A DNA stretch of 36,168 bases. Source: Cupriavidus lacunae (lineage in GTDB: Bacteria > Pseudomonadota > Gammaproteobacteria > Burkholderiales > Burkholderiaceae). The DNA is taken from NCBI RefSeq assembly GCF_003353055.1, contig NZ_QKWJ01000074.1, forward strand, positions 1 to 36,168, given 5' to 3'. The first letter of the stretch is position 1; each line of letters starts with the position of its first letter. Under the pieces are notes generated by a model, which worked only from the letters and a program-made list of their open reading frames with translations, was not told the origin of the DNA and made no database searches. Shown here piece by piece: positions 1 to 7,280 of this stretch. The translations under genes and the position numbers were made by a program.

Positions 1-93
1 CGATCCTCTACGAGGATCGCTTCACACAACCCCATCACTGAGATAGGATCAAAGGCCTGCCTGCCGGGCAGCCTGCCCGGCAGGCAGGCCTTT
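1..93. terminator. Two hairpins at the left edge, one a strong bidirectional terminator
   Basis: Positions 51-70 and 74-93 form a perfect 20-bp inverted repeat around the 3-nt loop GCC. It starts with AAA and ends with TTT, so it could terminate transcription on both strands. A smaller hairpin lies at 1-8/12-19 with loop TAC. Both lie beyond the 3' end of the DUF4399 gene that ends at 242. The gene to the left is outside the window. Confidence 0.65.
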
Positions 94-124
94 AGCCTTG
101 CACACAAAAATCCTGACACCCCCG

Positions 125-179
125 GCGAGTCACTTTTTGTCCGAGCGACAAAAAGTGACCCGCCCAGCAGGGCGGAACC
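125..179 (+). repeat. Dispersed palindromic repeat, copy A
   Basis: Core hairpin: CACTTTTTGTC (131-141), loop CGAGC, GACAAAAAGTG (147-157). It is followed by CCGCCCAGCAGGGCGG, itself a small palindrome. The same module recurs at 14679-14729 (inverted), 15279-15329 and 22745-22797. All are intergenic and next to gene 3' ends. I do not know a published name for it. Confidence 0.8.
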
Positions 180-241
180 GGACGCTCAAACAACCACCAG
201 ATGAATGCCGCAGCAGCGGCAACCAAACCGCCCCCCCCAAT

Positions 242-670
242 TCACTTCACATAAATCGTAATCCTCTTCGAATAAACCGGCGGGTTCAACGGAATATGCT
301 TGTCATCCCCCATCAAGAGCTGCAACGTATGCTTCCCAGGCGGCAACTCAATCATCGTCTCCGTCTCCCCCGCCCCGAAATGCAGATGATTCCGATCATT
401 GGGAATCTCCTTGTCCATCGGCGGCAGATCCACATCGATCAGCAGGTGATGATGCCCCGTATTCGGAAACTTCACATCCTTAGGCGCCACCCCCATATTG
501 CGCAGCCCGAACCACACCTTGAACGGCTTGCCCGCAGGCATGGTCTGCCCGTTATTCGGCCAGCCGATATAGAGATAGGCATTTGGCGGTGCCGGCGTCG
601 AACCGCCCTGCACCACCGCGGACAGCAGCAGGCTGACGGCAAAGACAGCCGAGGCAAGTAGTCTGGACAT
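242..670 (-). CDS. DUF4399 family exported protein (first of a tandem pair)
   Basis: This 142-residue protein has an N-terminal signal peptide (about residues 1-22, MSRLLASAVFAVSLLLSAV) and one DUF4399-type domain filling the rest. Conserved-looking blocks are LRNMGV, GHHHLLID, NHLHFGAGETE and LPPGKHTLQLL. The His clusters would suit metal binding, but that is inference; the family has no established function that I know. The start at 670 is chosen over an upstream in-frame ATG because GGGGAGAG sits just before it and the signal peptide begins there. It is a close paralogue of the next gene (735-1160), same strand, about 64 bp apart, so a tandem duplication in one operon is likely. It is probably periplasmic. 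Confidence 0.85.
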   Translation of the reverse strand: MSRLLASAVFAVSLLLSAVVQGGSTPAPPNAYLYIGWPNNGQTMPAGKPFKVWFGLRNMGVAPKDVKFPNTGHHHLLIDVDLPPMDKEIPNDRNHLHFGAGETETMIELPPGKHTLQLLMGDDKHIPLNPPVYSKRITIYVK

Positions 671-734
671 GACGCTCTCCCCTGTTTCCTGATCGGCCTC
701 GGTCGGCATGCGCGGCGGCGCACGCACTGCACCG

Positions 735-1160
735 CTATTTCACCGTGACCGTGATCTTCTTCGAATAGATCGGCGGCTCGAACGGCACATGCTTGGCATC
801 GCCCACCAGCAACTGCAGCGTGTGCTTGCCGGGCGGCAGTTCAATACGCGCATCGGTCTCGCCCGCGCCGAAGTGCAGGTGGTTCTTGTCCGAAGGGATT
901 TCCTTGTCCAGCGGCGGCAGCTCGGTGTCGATCAGCAGGTGGTGATGCCCGCAGCGCGGCGATTCGACGCCCTTGGGGCAGACGCCCATATTGCGCAGGC
1001 CCATGCGCACCCAGAACTTGCCGCCGCTGATGACGGCGCCGTCATACGGCCAGATGATGTAGACCTCGGCATTGGGCGGGGCTGCCGTCGACAACGACAG
1101 CGAGGGAGCAGCGGCCAGCGTTGCGGCCGCCAGCAGGCGGAACAGAAATCGTCTGGACAT
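735..1160 (-). CDS. DUF4399 family exported protein (second of a tandem pair)
   Basis: This 141-residue protein has a signal peptide (about residues 1-25: MSRRFLFRLLAAATLAAAPS) and the same domain as its neighbour at 242-670. It shares LRNMGV, GHHHLLID, NHLHFGAGETD and LPPGKHTLQLL. The start at 1160 follows GGGAGG with good spacing; a longer frame to 1271 lacks a signal peptide at its start. It is the upstream member of the pair and is divergent from the FGE-like gene at 1454. Two paralogues in tandem suggest gene duplication. The function is unknown. A periplasmic location follows from the signal peptide. Confidence 0.85.
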   Translation of the reverse strand: MSRRFLFRLLAAATLAAAPSLSLSTAAPPNAEVYIIWPYDGAVISGGKFWVRMGLRNMGVCPKGVESPRCGHHHLLIDTELPPLDKEIPSDKNHLHFGAGETDARIELPPGKHTLQLLVGDAKHVPFEPPIYSKKITVTVK

Positions 1161-1453
1161 ACGCGGCGCCTCCCGGAGTTCTGTCCGAAACCCGATCACG
1201 TTGTCCCGAAAGCCCGTTCTTGTTGCTTGTTGGTCAGCGCTCGGCGATTCGTCATTCAGGTTAGGACGCAACCCCGGAAAAAGCGACCCCGGCGTGCCGC
1301 GGCGGCATGGGAATGCTCCGCCGGAGACACAAGTGCTGTGCTATCTTGAAGCAAGCCGGTCGACGTCTCGGCAACACCACAATGCGCCCCCACGCATGTT
1401 CCGGCAGGTACCAGCATGCGGCGGGATCGCGGCGGCTCCAGCGAGGTGTGAAG

Positions 1454-2704
1454 ATGTGGCGCAATCTACCAGTCGTACGCGTGGCCGCGGTAAGCGCAAT
1501 GGTCACAATGACCGCGATCCTCGCCACCGCGCCGTTGCCCGCGCAGGCAGCTGCCGCTGATGCGCCGCGCACGCAGCCGCTGCTGCTCGCCGGCATCATG
1601 CCCAAGAACACGGACGAGCAGTACGAACTGAGCTTCTGGGAATCGATCAAGAACAGCAACTACGCCGCGGACTACGAGGCCTACCTGAAGCAGTATCCCA
1701 ACGGGCGCTTCGCGGTGTTGGCCAGGGCACGGCTGGAGCGGCTGGCAGCGAGCGCGTCCGCGCCCAAGGCGCAATCCCCGTCACCACCGCCACGCTCCGG
1801 CACCTCCGCCGGTGGCCAGGTCTCGCGCCCGTCTGCCCCCTCTGCCCCCTCTGCCCCCTCTGCCCCCTCTGCACCCGCCGCACCCGCCGCTGCAGCGCGT
1901 CCTGCATCACCACCGGCTGCGCCGCCGGTGGCAGCATCGCCGCGCCCGGGCGTGGCAGCAGGCGGCGCGGTCAGCACTACGCTGCACAACGGCGAGATCC
2001 GCGATTGCCCGGCTTGCCCCGTGCTGGTCTCCCTGCCGGCAGGCAGCTTCACCATGGGCAGCAGCGCCAGCGATCCCGCCGAGAAACCCCCGCATCACGT
2101 CACCATCGGCCAGCCCTTTGCCATCGGTCGCTATGAGGTCACGGTCGAACAATGGAATGCCTGTGCCGACGCCGGCGGCTGCCAGCGCATTCCCACCGTT
2201 GCCGAAAGCCCGAAGAGCGCGCCGGTGCGCGACGTCAGCTGGGACGATGCGCAGCAGTATGTGGCCTGGCTCAGCAAGACCACCGGCAAGAGCTACCGGC
2301 TGCCGACCGAGGCGGAATGGGAATACGCAGCGCGCGGCGGCACCGCCAGCGCCTACTGGTGGGGCGACCAGATGCGCAAGGGCAACGCCAACTGCAAGGA
2401 CTGCGGCGAGCCCTGGAACCAGGACGCGCCGGCCACGGTCGGCTCGTTCGCGGCCAACCCGTATGGCCTGTACGACGTCAACGGCAGCGTGTGGGAATGG
2501 GTGGCCGATTGCTGGCACAGCTCATACAAGGGCGCGCCCGTCGACGGGCGCGCATGGAACGAGAACGGCTGCGGTGCGCGCGTGATCCGCGGCGGCTCCT
2601 GGCGCGAAGGGGCAAGCTACATGGTGTCGTCCACGCGCTTCAAGTACAGCCCCAGCGTGCGGCAATCGCAGAACGGCTTTCGCGTGGTGCGCGACATGAA
2701 GTAA
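1454..2704 (+). CDS. Exported formylglycine-generating-enzyme (SUMF1/FGE-sulfatase) domain protein
   Basis: A 416-residue protein with a signal peptide (about 1-32). Residues 58-97 (ELSFWESIKNSNYAADYEAY onwards) match a short helical module often found with caspase-like and FGE domains. A Pro/Ala/Ser linker follows (about 102-175) with PSAP repeats. From about 185 to the end is an FGE/SUMF1-fold domain: PAGSFTMGS, YEVTVEQW, RLPTEAEWEYAARGG, DVNGSVWEWVADC and the terminal GFRVVRD. Whether it modifies a sulfatase is doubtful; many bacterial proteins of this fold bind other partners. The start at 1454 is preceded by GAGGTGTGAAG, while the longer frame to 1307 has no signal peptide. It converges with the Ser/Thr kinase gene (stop codons 36 bp apart); FGE domains and such kinases are often neighbours, so a joint envelope-signalling role is plausible. 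Confidence 0.85.
   Translation: MWRNLPVVRVAAVSAMVTMTAILATAPLPAQAAAADAPRTQPLLLAGIMPKNTDEQYELSFWESIKNSNYAADYEAYLKQYPNGRFAVLARARLERLAASASAPKAQSPSPPPRSGTSAGGQVSRPSAPSAPSAPSAPSAPAAPAAAARPASPPAAPPVAASPRPGVAAGGAVSTTLHNGEIRDCPACPVLVSLPAGSFTMGSSASDPAEKPPHHVTIGQPFAIGRYEVTVEQWNACADAGGCQRIPTVAESPKSAPVRDVSWDDAQQYVAWLSKTTGKSYRLPTEAEWEYAARGGTASAYWWGDQMRKGNANCKDCGEPWNQDAPATVGSFAANPYGLYDVNGSVWEWVADCWHSSYKGAPVDGRAWNENGCGARVIRGGSWREGASYMVSSTRFKYSPSVRQSQNGFRVVRDMK
1832..1876 (+). repeat. 9-bp tandem repeat encoding the Ser-Ala-Pro linker
   Basis: Four perfect copies of TCTGCCCCC (1832-1867) and a fifth imperfect one (1868-1876) lie inside the FGE-like gene and encode the PSAP linker. The unit is a multiple of three, so copy-number change would alter linker length without a frameshift. 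Confidence 0.85.
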
Positions 2705-2740
2705 CCGCTGGCGGGAATGCAAACCGGGCCGGAACAGCCA

Positions 2741-4777
2741 TCAGCGCGCGCGCGTGGAAATCTGTACCAGGTCCGCGCTGATGTGGTCGCGGCCATAGGT
2801 GCGCGCCATCTGCGCGAGCGGCTTTTCCAGCGCCCGCAGGTAATCCTGCCGCGACTCGACCTCGGCGCGGCGCCCCACGAACAGCGGCGCCGGCGTGGTC
2901 AGTAGCACTACCAGTTCGGTGCCGAAGGGCGCGGAGACGACCCAGTCGCCACTGTCGCCAATTGTGGCGCTGTACCCGGACGGCGCCTGGTTGGCCGGTA
3001 TGTGCGTGCTCGGCACCATATGTGCCACCTTGCCGTCAGCCGCGAAGTAGTCGACGTAGACATAGGAGTCCTGCGCCGGCGTGCGCAGGTCCAGCACCAT
3101 CGGGGAGCCCTCGGTCAGTTGCGTGCCCTGGCCGCGCAGGCGCAGTGACGAAGCCGTCCCGCCCTGCCTGTTGCCAGACCAGTACGGCGCGATCATCGTG
3201 GCCACGTCGCACTTGTCAGCGGCCAGCGGCTGAGTGTCCAGCGCCATGCTCTTCAGTGCCTTGGCGCCCGGCAAGCCGTTGAGCTGTTCGCGCAGGCGCG
3301 CGGCGCCCACGCTCTCGGCCAGGAAGCCGCGCACGTGCAGCGTCTGGCCCTGCTGCGTGGCGGTGAGCAGCGAGCATGGCACGGCGGCCAGCAGCTTGCC
3401 GACCTCGGCCATCGACAACTCCGCCCGGGCTGGCGGTGCGGGCGCCGGCGCGGCCGGGGTGGCAGGCGCTTCGGCGCGGGAGTCGGCGGCCGGGGCTTCG
3501 GCCTGGCGCTGCGAATGCCAGGCGTAGTAGCCCAGTGCCGCCACGCCCGCCAGCACGGCCAGCACGCCGCCCGCCATGCGCGGGTCGGGGCGGCGCGTGG
3601 GTGCCGCCGGTACTGCACTCATGCCTTGCAGGAAGCGCGCGACCGTCGGCGTGCGCGTCTCGCGGTCAAGCGAGAGCGCCTCGCGCAGGGTCTTCCATTG
3701 CGTGCGGCTCAACTGCGGCAGCTGCGCCGGCTTGAGCGCGGCATCGCGCGCCTGGTTGGCCGAGAGCCGCTGGTAGGGATGCTTGCCGGTCAGCAGTTCA
3801 TAGCTCACGCAGGCCAGCGCGAAAATGTCGTCGCGCGGGTCGGGCTCGCAATGGTCGAACATCTCGGGGCTGGCGTAGGCCGGCGTCATGCCGCCCAGCG
3901 AGCCGGGATCGAACACAGTGCGGTCGGATTCGTCGGCCGGCGGCAGGAAACCGCGCGCAATGCCGAAGTCGATCACCTTGACCTCGCCATTGTCGGTCAG
4001 GAAAACATTGGCGGGCTTGAAGTCGCAGTGCACGAATCCGCGCTCGTGCGCGTACGCCAGTGCGTTGCCCATGCCATTGATGATCGACATGGCACGCGCC
4101 ATCGGCATGCCGGCAAAGCCCGGGGCCTTGAGCACATGATTGAGCGACGAGCCCGACAGATATTCCATGGTCAGGAAGACCACCGGTCCGTCGCGGTCGA
4201 AGTCATAGACGGTGACGATATTCCGGTGCGCCAGCGTCTGCGCCTTGCGCGCCTCGCGCTGCAGCGCCATCAGCGACTTGGGATGTCCGCTGAATTGCAA
4301 GTTCAGCACCTTGATGGCGATGTACGGCTTGCGGTCCGAGGCCTCCAGCTTGCGCAGGTCAAGCGCCTTGTAGACCGTGCCCATGCCCCCGACGCCCAGG
4401 CATTCCTCCAGCACGAAGCGGCCGTTGAGCGTATCGCCCACGCCCTTGGTGTGGGCCGACTGCGGCAGCGTGCCTGGCTCGGGCGTGGCCACATACATCG
4501 AGCCGGTTTCGGTACCGGCCAGGCGCGTGGCTTCGGTGGTGCCCTCATACTGGGTGGCGCCGCGGCGCTCGATGCGCCGCATGACTTCGGCGTAGACCGC
4601 GGGCGGGAACGGAAAGCGCGTGTTTTCCTCGATGACCACGCGCGCGGCCTGGCTTGGCGTAGTGGGGTCCTGCGCCAGGGCGGTTTCGAACGACGCAACA
4701 AACTCGTCGTCGGAGAGACCGCCGTTCTGGAACTTGCGGATCAGGTCTTTGAGACTGGCCACGGGATGCCCCGACAT
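2741..4777 (-). CDS. Transmembrane Ser/Thr protein kinase with C-terminal DUF4384-like domain
   Basis: A 678-residue protein. Residues 1-115 are a helical N-terminal region. The kinase domain runs from about 119 to 385: glycine loop GVGGMG (128-133), AIK lysine 156, catalytic loop HCDFKPANVFL (250-260), DFG (270-272) and APE-equivalent ASPE. The usual HRD arginine is Cys (HCD), so this is a non-RD kinase. One membrane segment follows at about 401-420, then an Ala/Pro linker and a presumably periplasmic C-terminal region resembling DUF4384 (about 545-660: TEGSPMVLDL, SYVYVDYFAADGKVAHMVPS). The start at 4777 is picked because the domain begins soon after; its ribosome site is weak, so the N-terminus is uncertain. 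The gene converges with the exported FGE-like gene and diverges from the double-glycine peptide cluster, either of which might be its partner. No substrate can be named. Confidence 0.88.
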   Translation of the reverse strand: MSGHPVASLKDLIRKFQNGGLSDDEFVASFETALAQDPTTPSQAARVVIEENTRFPFPPAVYAEVMRRIERRGATQYEGTTEATRLAGTETGSMYVATPEPGTLPQSAHTKGVGDTLNGRFVLEECLGVGGMGTVYKALDLRKLEASDRKPYIAIKVLNLQFSGHPKSLMALQREARKAQTLAHRNIVTVYDFDRDGPVVFLTMEYLSGSSLNHVLKAPGFAGMPMARAMSIINGMGNALAYAHERGFVHCDFKPANVFLTDNGEVKVIDFGIARGFLPPADESDRTVFDPGSLGGMTPAYASPEMFDHCEPDPRDDIFALACVSYELLTGKHPYQRLSANQARDAALKPAQLPQLSRTQWKTLREALSLDRETRTPTVARFLQGMSAVPAAPTRRPDPRMAGGVLAVLAGVAALGYYAWHSQRQAEAPAADSRAEAPATPAAPAPAPPARAELSMAEVGKLLAAVPCSLLTATQQGQTLHVRGFLAESVGAARLREQLNGLPGAKALKSMALDTQPLAADKCDVATMIAPYWSGNRQGGTASSLRLRGQGTQLTEGSPMVLDLRTPAQDSYVYVDYFAADGKVAHMVPSTHIPANQAPSGYSATIGDSGDWVVSAPFGTELVVLLTTPAPLFVGRRAEVESRQDYLRALEKPLAQMARTYGRDHISADLVQISTRAR

Positions 4778-5185
4778 GGTTGCTGGTAGGGCTTGGTCCC
4801 ACCGTGCGGATATGCCCTGCCTTCGATGGATACTAGTGCGCACCCATGGCATGCGCAATCCATGCGAGGCCGGTGTGCAACGCCGCGTACGGGCCCCACG
4901 GACCAGGCGAGGCGGTTGCAGCACGCCACTGTCGCGGCCGCGCCAACACCCGCACGCCGCCTGTTGGCTGCGGCCCGTCACCGGTGGCCCGCGGCATGCG
5001 TCCCAGCCAGTGCGCGCAAGCCGACATCGAAAATAAATCCCTCATGTTTTCAGGCAGTTGCGCTCGCCCGACAAGGTCAGCAACGGCGTTGGCACACTCC
5101 CTGCGTTAGTACCTCCCGAGCGCGACACCAACCCGATGCTCGAAACCAAACCCAAGGCAACACCTTCCTCTATCAGGAGACCATC
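4778..5185. other. Divergent intergenic region (kinase / double-glycine peptide cluster)
   Basis: No convincing gene. It holds the promoter-like site at 5089-5104 and, about 140 bp upstream of that, an imperfect inverted repeat: GCCAACA (4942-4948) and TGTTGGC (4962-4968), extended by GC-rich flanks. The repeat is in a position suited to an upstream activator site. Confidence 0.6.
5089..5104 (+). promoter_or_regulatory. Sigma-54-type -24/-12 promoter
   Basis: TTGGCAC (5089-5095) and TGC (5102-5104) place GG and GC exactly 10 nt apart, the hallmark of RpoN promoters (TGGCAC-N5-TTGC). Only the T before TGC is replaced by C. The predicted transcription start is near 5116, giving a leader of about 70 nt before the first small gene at 5186. 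Confidence 0.6.
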
Positions 5186-5455
5186 ATGACCACGCTGACC
5201 ATCAAGGACCTGTCCTCCACCGAAACCCTGGACCGCAAGGGCATGCACGCCGTGCGCGGCGGCCTTGCCTACCTGCCGTTCGCCGCTGTCTACAGCCCGG
5301 TGAAGGTGTCGATCGACAAGAGCATCACCGCCATGCAGGACATCGCCCAGCTGCAGTCCGTCACCAACATGAACGGCAACGGCTCGGCCTTCCTGGACCA
5401 CGTCAAGTCCGACGTGCACACCAACCAGAACGGCACCAACAACATCTACGGCTGA
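5186..5455 (+). CDS. Small double-glycine-leader protein 1
   Basis: An 89-residue protein with no family that I recognise. Residues 1-26 form a leader-like segment (MTTLTIKDLSSTETLDRKGM, then HAVRGG) ending in Gly25-Gly26. The spacing and hydrophobic pattern (L15, M20, V23, GG) resemble leaders cut by C39 peptidases of bacteriocin exporters. The 63-residue remainder is poor in Cys and rich in Asn and Gln (IAQLQ, NGNGSAF, ending TNQNGTNNIYG). The ATG follows AGGAG at good spacing. It is nearly identical to the next gene, 58 bp downstream. It is the first of four genes behind a sigma-54-type promoter. A secreted peptide or bacteriocin-like product is inference; no transporter or modifying enzyme is in the window. 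Confidence 0.8.
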   Translation: MTTLTIKDLSSTETLDRKGMHAVRGGLAYLPFAAVYSPVKVSIDKSITAMQDIAQLQSVTNMNGNGSAFLDHVKSDVHTNQNGTNNIYG

Positions 5456-5513
5456 GCCCTCACGCCGCCTGCAGACTGAACCGAAGCACTGACTACCGAT
5501 ACCGGAGACCATC

Positions 5514-5783
5514 ATGACCACGCTGACCATCAAAGACCTGTCCGCCACCGAAACCCTCGACAGCAAGCGCATGCACGCTGTACGCGGCGGCCTGGCCTAC
5601 CTGCCCTTCGCCGCCGTCTACATGCCGATCAAGGTGTCGGTCGACGACAGCATCAAGGCCACGCAAAGCATCGCGCAGATGCAGACCGTCACCAACCTGA
5701 ACGGCAACGGCTCGGCCTTCCTGGACCACGTCAAGTCCGACGTGCACACCAACCAGAACGGCACCAACAACATCTTCGGCTGA
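5514..5783 (+). CDS. Small double-glycine-leader protein 2 (tandem duplicate)
   Basis: An 89-residue paralogue of the protein at 5186-5455. The leader is the same 26 residues long, ending MHAVRGG. The core begins LAYLPFAAVY in both and ends in the same stretch, SDVHTNQNGTNN, then IFG instead of IYG. Most differences are conservative (V/I, M/L) and lie in core residues 11-35. The ribosome site and first codons (GGAGACCATCATGACCACG) are also duplicated, pointing to a recent tandem duplication kept under protein-level selection. No function is known. Confidence 0.8.
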   Translation: MTTLTIKDLSATETLDSKRMHAVRGGLAYLPFAAVYMPIKVSVDDSIKATQSIAQMQTVTNLNGNGSAFLDHVKSDVHTNQNGTNNIFG

Positions 5784-5874
5784 TACACGGATGCGCAGCA
5801 CGCGCGGAGACGCCGCCCCAACGCAGCAATCTCCGCGCCAACTGCCCCGGCACCCCACTCAAAGGAGCACCATC

Positions 5875-6147
5875 ATGTCAACCATCCTCGTTCGCGATCT
5901 TGCCCTGAGCAAAGAACTCGACCGTGCCTCGCTGTGCGCCGTACGCGGCGGCAATTCGTGGCTCAGCCGCGGTATCGGCGACGTCGGCCCGCTGGCCAAC
6001 GTCACCGTCAACGTCAACCAAAACATCGCGCAGTTGCAGGCCATCAACGTCAACACGCTCAACGGCAGCTTCGTCGGCCCCGGCGCCGGCCCGGTGCGCG
6101 TGAACGTCAACCCGGCGCAATGGGGCGGCAATTTCGCCGCCGTCTGA
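5875..6147 (+). CDS. Small double-glycine-leader protein 3
   Basis: A 90-residue protein. Its first 26 residues align without gaps to the two previous proteins (D8-L9, L15-D16, AVRGG at 22-26), but the core is different: NSWLSRGIGDVGPLANVTVN, then NQNIAQLQ, then NGSFVGPGAG and VNVNPAQWGG. It keeps the IAQLQ...NGS-F element of proteins 1 and 2. The alternating Val-Asn pattern suggests beta structure. The start follows AAGGAG; an upstream in-frame ATG at 5791 would destroy the family alignment. It lies 91 bp after protein 2 and a GC hairpin follows it. The function is unknown. Confidence 0.78.
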   Translation: MSTILVRDLALSKELDRASLCAVRGGNSWLSRGIGDVGPLANVTVNVNQNIAQLQAINVNTLNGSFVGPGAGPVRVNVNPAQWGGNFAAV

Positions 6148-6158
6148 GCGCACCGTGC

Positions 6159-6189
6159 GGCGGGCCCGCAGGCAGGAGCGCGGGCCGCC
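6159..6189 (+). terminator. GC-rich hairpin between small proteins 3 and 4
   Basis: GGCGGGCCCGC (6159-6169) pairs with GCGGGCCGCC (6180-6189) with one bulge. There is no T-run. It may be a partial terminator or an mRNA-stability element. A TATACT box at 6195-6200, just after it, could give protein 4 its own promoter. Confidence 0.35.
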
Positions 6190-6251
6190 TCGCCTATACT
6201 GAAGCGGTCCCGCGGCCGCATGGCCGTGGCCCCGCTTGACCGGAGACAACC

Positions 6252-6494
6252 ATGGCAGTGATCGTCATCAAGGATTTGCCCGACAGCATGGATCTCGACC
6301 GGCAGGCCATGACCACCATCCTCGGTGGCGGGCGCACCGCCGGCGGCCAGGCATGGCATGGCCTGCGGCGCCAGGGCGCCGCGCGCATCGTCGACTACCC
6401 GGGTGGATTGCCTGGCAACCGCCTCGTGATGCCGCGCGAGCAGCCCCTCGGCCGGCTGCCGCGCAAGGCCGCGGGCAAGGACGCCGAGGACTGA
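6252..6494 (+). CDS. Small double-glycine-leader protein 4
   Basis: An 80-residue protein and the most divergent of the four. Residues 1-26 still align without gaps (IKDL at 6-9, LDR at 15-17, GG at 25-26), although AVRGG has become TILGG. The 54-residue remainder is basic and Gly/Arg-rich (GRTAGGQAWHG, RRQGAARIVD, ending AAGKDAED) and shares nothing obvious with the other cores. The start is preceded by CCGGAGACAACC. It lies 104 bp after protein 3, beyond a hairpin, and is followed by a terminator. A conserved leader with a variable core is what precursor-peptide families show; this is inference. Confidence 0.72.
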   Translation: MAVIVIKDLPDSMDLDRQAMTTILGGGRTAGGQAWHGLRRQGAARIVDYPGGLPGNRLVMPREQPLGRLPRKAAGKDAED

Positions 6495-6516
6495 GCGGCA
6501 ACCGGGAACGCCAAAT

Positions 6517-6545
6517 GAAAAGCCCGCCATCGCTGGCGGGCTTTG
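6517..6545. terminator. Terminator after the small-protein cluster
   Basis: AGCCCGCCA (6521-6529), loop TCGC, TGGCGGGCT (6534-6542) followed by TT. The other strand has TTTT after the stem, so it may work in both directions. Confidence 0.75.
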
Positions 6546-7280
6546 GATGCGGACGGGCCCGGACCACCTGGGTCACGCGGTCAGCAGTTCGGTCATTCTG
6601 TTCCAGGCAGGCTTCCCATGATTCCGCCCATGAAGCGGACGCCCATCCGGACCACCCGGATAGTCGCAGAAAGACTGGCGCGTGGAGTCAATGACCGCAG
6701 TGCTCGCCGCGAACAGCGGCGCAATGCCGCTGGAGGAGGTCAAGCGGGAGCGTTTTTCGTCCGCCCCGTGCGGGCATCCTGTGTGCTCGCGCCTCCAGTA
6801 TAGGCGGGGCTTTCCGGCTTGCAACCAGCGTGGCGCCGCTCCTGTCCCTGAGGTGGCGAACGCCTGACATATCCGGTTACGTTTTCGCAGTGCAACAAAA
6901 ATTCCGGACTCTGCTATAATCCGCGCCGTGAGTTTCGCAACTGTGAGATCCGCCAAACGCCCGGCTACCTGCCGCGGCGAATCCGCTGCCCTCCCAAGCT
7001 CTGTTTCCTCGCTGCCGGACGCCTAGTCATCACAATGGCCCCAGCCGCCCAGCAGAACGCACCGCTCACCTGACGTCGCCTCGTCTCCGATCCTGTTGAA
7101 CAGCCTGAAACCTGAGCTGTTTGCCTGCCAGGGATTCGGCCGGACCGCCTAGCGGGACCAGCCACCGCCCTGCCTGCCGCCGTACTGCCAGCTGTGTCTG
7201 TCGTAACGGCCTCACCGATTGGCGCCGAAGCCTTTTTAAAGACTTTGCACTGCGCCCACCCCATTCGCTTTCGGGGTGCC
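6546..7280 (+). other. Intergenic region and long 5' leader of the helicase gene
   Basis: 6546-6900 shows no convincing gene; minus-strand frames here have TTG starts and no recognisable domain. A TATAAT box lies at 6915-6920. From the expected start near 6927 there are about 350 nt before the helicase ATG. Long structured leaders are common on cold-shock DEAD-box helicase genes, where they carry post-transcriptional control. I could not identify a known RNA family. Confidence 0.5.
6915..6920 (+). promoter_or_regulatory. -10 box (TATAAT) of the rhlE-type helicase gene
   Basis: A perfect sigma-70 -10 hexamer. The upstream -35 (TGCAAC near 6891) is poor. It is the best promoter candidate between the small-protein cluster and the helicase. 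Confidence 0.5.

Noticed and set aside
3335..4789. Open frame of 484 codons on the plus strand
   Set aside because: Antisense to the Ser/Thr kinase gene; Arg/Gly/His-rich with no domain. It is a by-product of high GC content.
4793..5185. N-terminal extension of the first double-glycine protein to 4793
   Set aside because: The extension overlaps the promoter, has no domain, and the ATG at 5186 has AGGAG and matches the start of its three paralogues.
6573..6956. Minus-strand frame of 127 codons before the helicase leader
   Set aside because: TTG start, no ribosome site and no recognisable domain; it overlaps the helicase promoter. The terminator at 6521-6542 with T-runs on both strands keeps it from being fully excluded.
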